Assembly (NCBI GenBank): GCA_034005175.1
Contig: JAVEVF010000006.1
Span: 1-37,410 of the forward strand
Source of the DNA: JAVEVF01 sp034005175
GTDB lineage: Bacteria; Actinomycetota; Coriobacteriia; Anaerosomatales; SLCP01
Length of the DNA stretch: 37,410 nt
Reading direction: 5' to 3'
Shown: positions 33,725-37,410 of the stretch, piece by piece
Numbering within the stretch: the stretch's first letter is position 1
Layout of the letters: each line of letters begins with the position of its first letter
The notes under the pieces: generated by a model
The model's input: only the letters and a program-made list of their open reading frames with translations
The model's database searches: none
What the model was told of the DNA's origin: nothing
Program-made: the position numbers and the translations under genes

Positions 33725-33754
33725 ATGTTACCCGATACCTGGTCGTGTGGTCAC
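33725..33754 (-). promoter_or_regulatory. Candidate promoter of the DUF5684-like gene
   Basis: On the minus strand GTGACC, an 18-base spacer and TAACAT (4 and 4-5 matches to consensus) would start transcription near 33718, some 39 bases before the ATG. Moderate match only. Confidence 0.35.
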
Positions 33755-33897
33755 CTACCTGCTGTGTTCGGCATGTTGCTGAGGGCGCGCGTGAGGTGGC
33801 GTGGACTTACAAGCAGGTTGCCGGGGGGGTGTAGGGCGAATACTATACGTGGGACGTGTGTCGGCAACTGGCCGCTCGTGGCCTTTCAGGGAGATCG

Positions 33898-34905
33898 ATG
33901 ACCGGGTTCGAGCTGTATCTCAAGCGCAACTCCAAGAAGTTCGACGCCTATCTTGCGGGCTTCTTCTCCGACGGCGTTCACCCAGACATGCATCGCTACC
34001 TGTACGGGCCTGTCGCGGAGTTCACCGCCAACGCGGGCAAGCGCCACCGTCCCCTCATCTGTCTGCTGGCGTGCGAGGCGGTGGGTGGTGACCCAGAGCG
34101 AGCACGGCCTTCGGCTGCGGCGATCGAGCACTTTCACACCGCTGCGCTCATCCACGATGACATCGAGGACTGTTCGCTCACGAGGCGTGACGAGCCATGC
34201 ATGCACGTGCGTGAGGGCGAGGGCGTGGCTATCAACGCAGGCGATCTCGCGCTCTCGCTCGTGTGTGGCACGGTCGTCTACGACGAGGGCCTCGATGACC
34301 GCACCAAACTGCGGGTGCTTGCCGAGCTCGTGGACATGACCACACGCACCATCGAAGGGCAGGCACTTGATATCGGCTGGGCACGTGACGGTCGCTTCGA
34401 CCTCACAGTCGAGGACTATCTCGTCATGGCACAACACAAGACGGCGTTCTATTCCGGAGCAGTACCGCTCGCGGTTGGCGCGATTGTCGGGGGCGGCAGT
34501 GACGAGCAGGTCGAGGCGTTGCGCGCGTTCGGCATGGCGGCCGGTCTTGCATTCCAGATTCAAGATGATGTGCTTAACCTCACAGGCACCAAGGAGTCGA
34601 CGAAGAAGGACTTTCGCAGCGATATCACTGAGGGCAAACGTACGCTCGTGGCCATCCACGCGCTTGGGCGCTCGCAGCGGCGCGAACGTCTGTTGGAGAT
34701 CCTCTCGGCACACACTACCGATGGTGAGCTGCTCGACGAGGCGGTCTCCATCATGGCCGAGGCTGGCTCCATCGAATACGCCACCACCTACGCACGCGAA
34801 CTCATCTTCGACGCGAAGCCCGCGCTCGAAAGCGCGCTTCCCGAGGGCAAAGCGCGCAAGCTTCTGCTCTCCATGGCAGACTTCTTCATCAAGCGTAGCT
34901 CGTAG
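33898..34905 (+). CDS. Polyprenyl diphosphate synthase
   Basis: 335 residues. Trans-isoprenyl synthase that adds isopentenyl diphosphate to an allylic primer, for quinone or other isoprenoid chains. The first Asp-rich motif is DDIED (D87-D91), followed by the expected RRDEPCMH. The second is DDVLN (D223-N227), with Asn where Asp is common. GKRHRP near residue 47 is the IPP-binding region. Residues 4-5 positions before the first motif are small (Ala), which in this family tends to allow longer chains, but product length cannot be predicted safely. ATG 33898 has AGGGAG 5 bases upstream. Confidence 0.9.
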   Translation: MTGFELYLKRNSKKFDAYLAGFFSDGVHPDMHRYLYGPVAEFTANAGKRHRPLICLLACEAVGGDPERARPSAAAIEHFHTAALIHDDIEDCSLTRRDEPCMHVREGEGVAINAGDLALSLVCGTVVYDEGLDDRTKLRVLAELVDMTTRTIEGQALDIGWARDGRFDLTVEDYLVMAQHKTAFYSGAVPLAVGAIVGGGSDEQVEALRAFGMAAGLAFQIQDDVLNLTGTKESTKKDFRSDITEGKRTLVAIHALGRSQRRERLLEILSAHTTDGELLDEAVSIMAEAGSIEYATTYARELIFDAKPALESALPEGKARKLLLSMADFFIKRSS

Positions 34906-34928
34906 AGAAGAACCCGGGCATCGCGACA

Positions 34929-34965
34929 TCCTAGGGCCTTGCGCGCGGCGGGGTATGTTCTAGGA
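34929..34965 (+). promoter_or_regulatory. Inverted repeat around a -10-like box upstream of the flavodiiron gene
   Basis: Arms TCCTAG (34929-34934) and CTAGGA (34960-34965) enclose 25 bases ending in TATGTT, a possible -10. CTAG is scarce in GC-rich genomes, so a paired occurrence in a short intergenic gap may mark an operator. No convincing -35. Confidence 0.3.
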
Positions 34966-35001
34966 AGTGACCAGACAGGGCGACCCTGAAGGAGCATTAC
35001 C

Positions 35002-36195
35002 ATGCGATCCGTACGAGTGTCTGATGCCATCACTTGGGTAGGCGCCATCGACTGGAGCCTGCGTGACTTTCATGGATACGAGACGCCGAGGGGAACGACG
35101 TACAACTCCTATCTCGTGCAAGGTGGCGAGCAGACCGCTCTTATCGATACGGTGAAAGCGCCGTTCGTCGATGAGCTTCTCTCGCGCATTCGCACGATCA
35201 TGGACCCTGCCGAGGTGGACCTCATCGTCGTGAACCATGTCGAGCCTGACCACACGGGTGGCTTGAGGCTTGTCATGGATGCGATGCCCAACGCGCGCGT
35301 GGTGGCGTCCCGCGCAGGCGCGGCGGGCATCGCCGAGTACCACGACGGATTGCAGGTCGAAACGGTGGGGGCTGATGACGTCATCGACCTCGGTGGGAAG
35401 ACGCTGAGATTCCTTCCCATGCCGATGGTGCACTGGCCCGATTCGATGTTCACCTACTGTGCCGAGGAGCGCGTCCTCATGCCCAACGATGCGTTCGGGC
35501 AGCATATGGCATCTTCCGAGCGGTTCGCCGATGAGGTTGGAATCGATCTGACGGTCGAAGAGGCCACCATGTACTACGCCAATATCCTTATGCCGCTCGG
35601 CAAGCAGGTCGCGCGTGCCGTAGAGAAAGTGCTCGCAACGGGTTGGGAGATCGATACCATCGCGCCTAGCCATGGCGTGATCTGGCAAGGCGAGAACATC
35701 GGCGTGGTGCTAGACACCTACGCACGCCTGACAGCCGGCGAGACGCGCGAGAAGATCACGGTCGCGTTCTCCACGATGTGGGGTTCGACCGACATCCTCG
35801 GGCGCGCCGTGGCGGACGGCATCGCCGCCGAAGGCGTGGAGGTTGAGCTCTTCGACCTCGCTGCCACCCCCATCGCGTACGTGACCCGCCACCTGTTGGA
35901 TTCGCGGGCATTCATTCTCGGGTCGCCTACACTCCATCACGAGATGCTGTATCGAGTCGCTGGCTACTTGCAGTACCTCTCCGGCCTCAAGCCTTCAGGC
36001 AAGCTCGGCGGGGCATTCGGGTCGTTCGGATGGTCAAGCGGAGCGACGAAGCAGATCAGCGAACGGCTGGAGGCCATCGGTTTCGAGCTGCCATTCGAGC
36101 CTTACACGCAGAAGTATCGCCCCACCGATGCCGAGGTGCAGGGCGCACGCGAATGGGGCGCGCAGTTCGCGGTGGCAGTGCGCAAGATGGGCTAG
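35002..36195 (+). CDS. Flavodiiron protein (O2/NO reductase), class A
   Basis: 397 residues. The metallo-beta-lactamase-like domain (1-250) carries the diiron ligands H79-x-E81-x-D83-H84 (NHVEPDHTGG), H144, D163 and H224 (APSHGVIW). The flavodoxin domain (about 252-395) has the FMN loop STMWGSTD. There is no rubredoxin or flavin-reductase extension, so it needs an external electron donor. Such proteins reduce O2 to water and/or NO to N2O, protecting anaerobes. AAGGAG lies 9 bases before ATG 35002. Confidence 0.95.
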   Translation: MRSVRVSDAITWVGAIDWSLRDFHGYETPRGTTYNSYLVQGGEQTALIDTVKAPFVDELLSRIRTIMDPAEVDLIVVNHVEPDHTGGLRLVMDAMPNARVVASRAGAAGIAEYHDGLQVETVGADDVIDLGGKTLRFLPMPMVHWPDSMFTYCAEERVLMPNDAFGQHMASSERFADEVGIDLTVEEATMYYANILMPLGKQVARAVEKVLATGWEIDTIAPSHGVIWQGENIGVVLDTYARLTAGETREKITVAFSTMWGSTDILGRAVADGIAAEGVEVELFDLAATPIAYVTRHLLDSRAFILGSPTLHHEMLYRVAGYLQYLSGLKPSGKLGGAFGSFGWSSGATKQISERLEAIGFELPFEPYTQKYRPTDAEVQGAREWGAQFAVAVRKMG

Positions 36196-36228
36196 CCCAA
36201 CACGCCTTCTTGAAGAGAGGACGTCATC

Positions 36229-36939
36229 GTGGGGACGCACACTGCTGCGTACTTTGGATATGCCGCTGCGCAGGCCGTGCTAGCTGCCTGGGCGTTTCGT
36301 ATCTGGCGCGCCGAGCGCTCTGCGGCCGCGCTCACTTTGCTGCTTCCACCCATGACCGTCGTCTACGACAATCTGGTCATCGCGCTGGGATCCTACATCG
36401 GCCCTGGGCCTTTGCTTGAAGCGCTCACCGTCCCACGGTTCGTGGGCCATTCGCTGTTCACGCCCATCTGGATCGTAACCGCAGTGGCGTTCGCACTGCG
36501 TGCGGGGGCGTTTGCGGACAACAAGCGCAACATGGTCATCGGCTCTTGGGTGCTGTACTCGGCGATGGTGCTCGTGGGGCTCTACAACGAGGTCTTCTCG
36601 TTCGTTGGTGAGATCGCGCACGAGGGTGACGTGGTGTATTACACGAATGTGGGGCGCGCCATCACCCCACCACCACCGTCGCTCACCATGCTTGTCGTGG
36701 TGCTGGTCTGTGGCGGTATCGTTGCGTGGCGCACACGTGGGCGGTGGCCGTGGATGTTGTTGGGGGCATTGCCGGTGCTGCTGTCACAGGTCGCTCGCGC
36801 TGGCGACGCCGCATTCGTCTTCATCAACTCCAGTGAGGTGCTGATGTCGGCGTCGCTGATAGCCACGCTGTGGTATTTCCGCAAGCGGGAAGGTGAGGAG
36901 GAGGTGGCGGTCACGCCGAACTCGGCCGCTCTCGCGTGA
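36229..36939 (+). CDS. Polytopic membrane protein, unknown function
   Basis: 236 residues with about seven hydrophobic segments. A conserved-looking stretch reads MTVVYDNLVIALGSYIGPGP, followed by RFVGHSLFTPIWIV and, after a hydrophilic loop, VYYTNVGRAITPPPPSLTM. Charged residues are few within helices, with one polar YDN and one GEI. I do not recognise the family. Start GTG 36229 is preceded by AGAGAGG. It follows the flavodiiron gene by 33 bases on the same strand, so may share its transcript, and is convergent with the ABC ATPase. Confidence 0.7.
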   Translation: MGTHTAAYFGYAAAQAVLAAWAFRIWRAERSAAALTLLLPPMTVVYDNLVIALGSYIGPGPLLEALTVPRFVGHSLFTPIWIVTAVAFALRAGAFADNKRNMVIGSWVLYSAMVLVGLYNEVFSFVGEIAHEGDVVYYTNVGRAITPPPPSLTMLVVVLVCGGIVAWRTRGRWPWMLLGALPVLLSQVARAGDAAFVFINSSEVLMSASLIATLWYFRKREGEEEVAVTPNSAALA

Positions 36940-36959
36940 GCTCCGGGCTTGTGCGGATG

Positions 36960-37410
36960 CTATTCGCCGAGCTTCCAGCGCACGAGCGCTTCCACGGCCT
37001 CATCGATGGAGAGCGCTGGTGCAGGTGCGCCGACGTGCGCTCGGCTGAGAGCGGCGAATAGCTCGGCGAGGATGGGCGGCTTGATGTTGCCTTGCGCGAG
37101 CAGATCGGCTTGTGCGAAGACCTCGGCAGGGGTGCCTGAGAAGACGATGGTGCCGCCCGGGGCGAGCACGTAGGCGTAATCAGCCCATTCCGGCACGGAA
37201 TCGATGTCATGTGTAGACATCACGATGGTGGTGCCTCGCTCGGCGGACAGGTGCTCGAGCAGGTCGATGAAGTTGGCTCGAGAGGCGGGGTCAAGGCCCT
37301 CGAAAGGCTCATCGAGTATGAGCAGCTCAGGATCCATGACAAGCGCTCCGGCAAGCGCTTCCTTGCGCTTCTCGCCGCCGGAGAGGTTGTGCGGCTCGCG
37401 GTCTGTGAGG
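36960..37410 (-). CDS. ABC ATPase, CbiO/EcfA (cobalt/nickel or ECF) type, 5' part cut by window
   Basis: The C-terminal 149 residues of an ATP-binding protein; the N-terminal half lies beyond the window end. Visible are the signature LSGGEKRKEALAGALVMDPE, Walker B LLILDEPFEGLDP, the H-loop STHD, and a C-terminal CbiO-like extension (AQADLLAQGNIKPPILAELF). The pattern is that of energy-coupling factor and cobalt-type ATPases. Stop TAG at 36962-36960. Partner genes are outside the window; ion or vitamin specificity is not readable. Confidence 0.88.
   Translation of the reverse strand, partial: LTDREPHNLSGGEKRKEALAGALVMDPELLILDEPFEGLDPASRANFIDLLEHLSAERGTTIVMSTHDIDSVPEWADYAYVLAPGGTIVFSGTPAEVFAQADLLAQGNIKPPILAELFAALSRAHVGAPAPALSIDEAVEALVRWKLGE

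Noticed and set aside
1..37410. CRISPR array, insertion sequence, prophage or biosynthetic cluster
   Set aside because: No regularly spaced repeats, transposase, integrase or phage genes were seen.

Overview
The window is a GC-rich, gene-dense bacterial chromosome segment, most likely from an anaerobic, deep-branching actinobacterium (Coriobacteriia-like; this is inference). The main support is the gene order mfd - peptidyl-prolyl isomerase lipoprotein - mazG - eno - (methyltransferase) - ftsB/divIC-like - DUF501 - ppx/gppA. The eno-ftsB-DUF501-ppx part is characteristic of Actinomycetota. A flavodiiron protein, an orphan corrinoid protein and a full selenocysteine pathway fit an anaerobic or microaerophilic life. 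No insertion sequence, prophage, CRISPR array or rRNA was seen. No stretch longer than about 300 bases lacks a gene; the longest gap is the 253 bases between the divergent nth and mfd genes.

Layout. 1-5420: end of a TrkH potassium channel subunit, a tiny membrane protein, a membrane-anchored OB-fold-like protein, and a MacB-type ABC ATPase/FtsX permease pair. 5501-9361: a PLP-dependent D-cysteine desulfhydrase/ACC deaminase-like enzyme, a threonine aldolase, a NYN-domain RNase-like protein, a DUF554 membrane protein and a small membrane protein. 9413-10069 (minus): endonuclease III. 10323-20106: the actinobacterial housekeeping block from mfd to ppx/gppA. 20110-20196: tRNA-Leu(UAA), followed by two leader hairpins and a tightly overlapping three-gene operon (corrinoid protein, TPR protein, glycoside-hydrolase-like protein with a GATase-like domain).

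24125-29267 holds the whole selenocysteine machinery on one strand: selD, a yedF-like DsrE-fold gene, selA, selB and the selenocysteine tRNA (selC). selD has an in-frame UGA at codon 16, in the catalytic Cys/Sec position, followed by a hairpin that meets published bacterial SECIS spacing rules. It is therefore itself a selenoprotein, and stop-based gene callers truncate it to begin at 24248. SelD makes selenophosphate, SelA converts Ser-tRNA-Sec to Sec-tRNA-Sec, and SelB delivers it at UGA codons bearing a SECIS. The YedF-like protein is probably a selenium/sulfur-handling accessory.

29413-37410: an HExxH membrane protein, two divergent secreted or membrane-anchored proteins of unknown function, a nitroreductase, a FetA/FetB (YbbL/YbbM) ABC pair, a DUF5684-like membrane protein, a polyprenyl diphosphate synthase, a flavodiiron protein, an unknown polytopic membrane protein, and the C-terminal part of a CbiO/EcfA-type ATPase cut by the window end.

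The features most worth attention are the Sec-containing SelD with its SECIS, the unusual selenocysteine tRNA acceptor stem, the TusA-less YedF, and the overlapping corrinoid/TPR/glycosidase-like operon directly upstream of selD.
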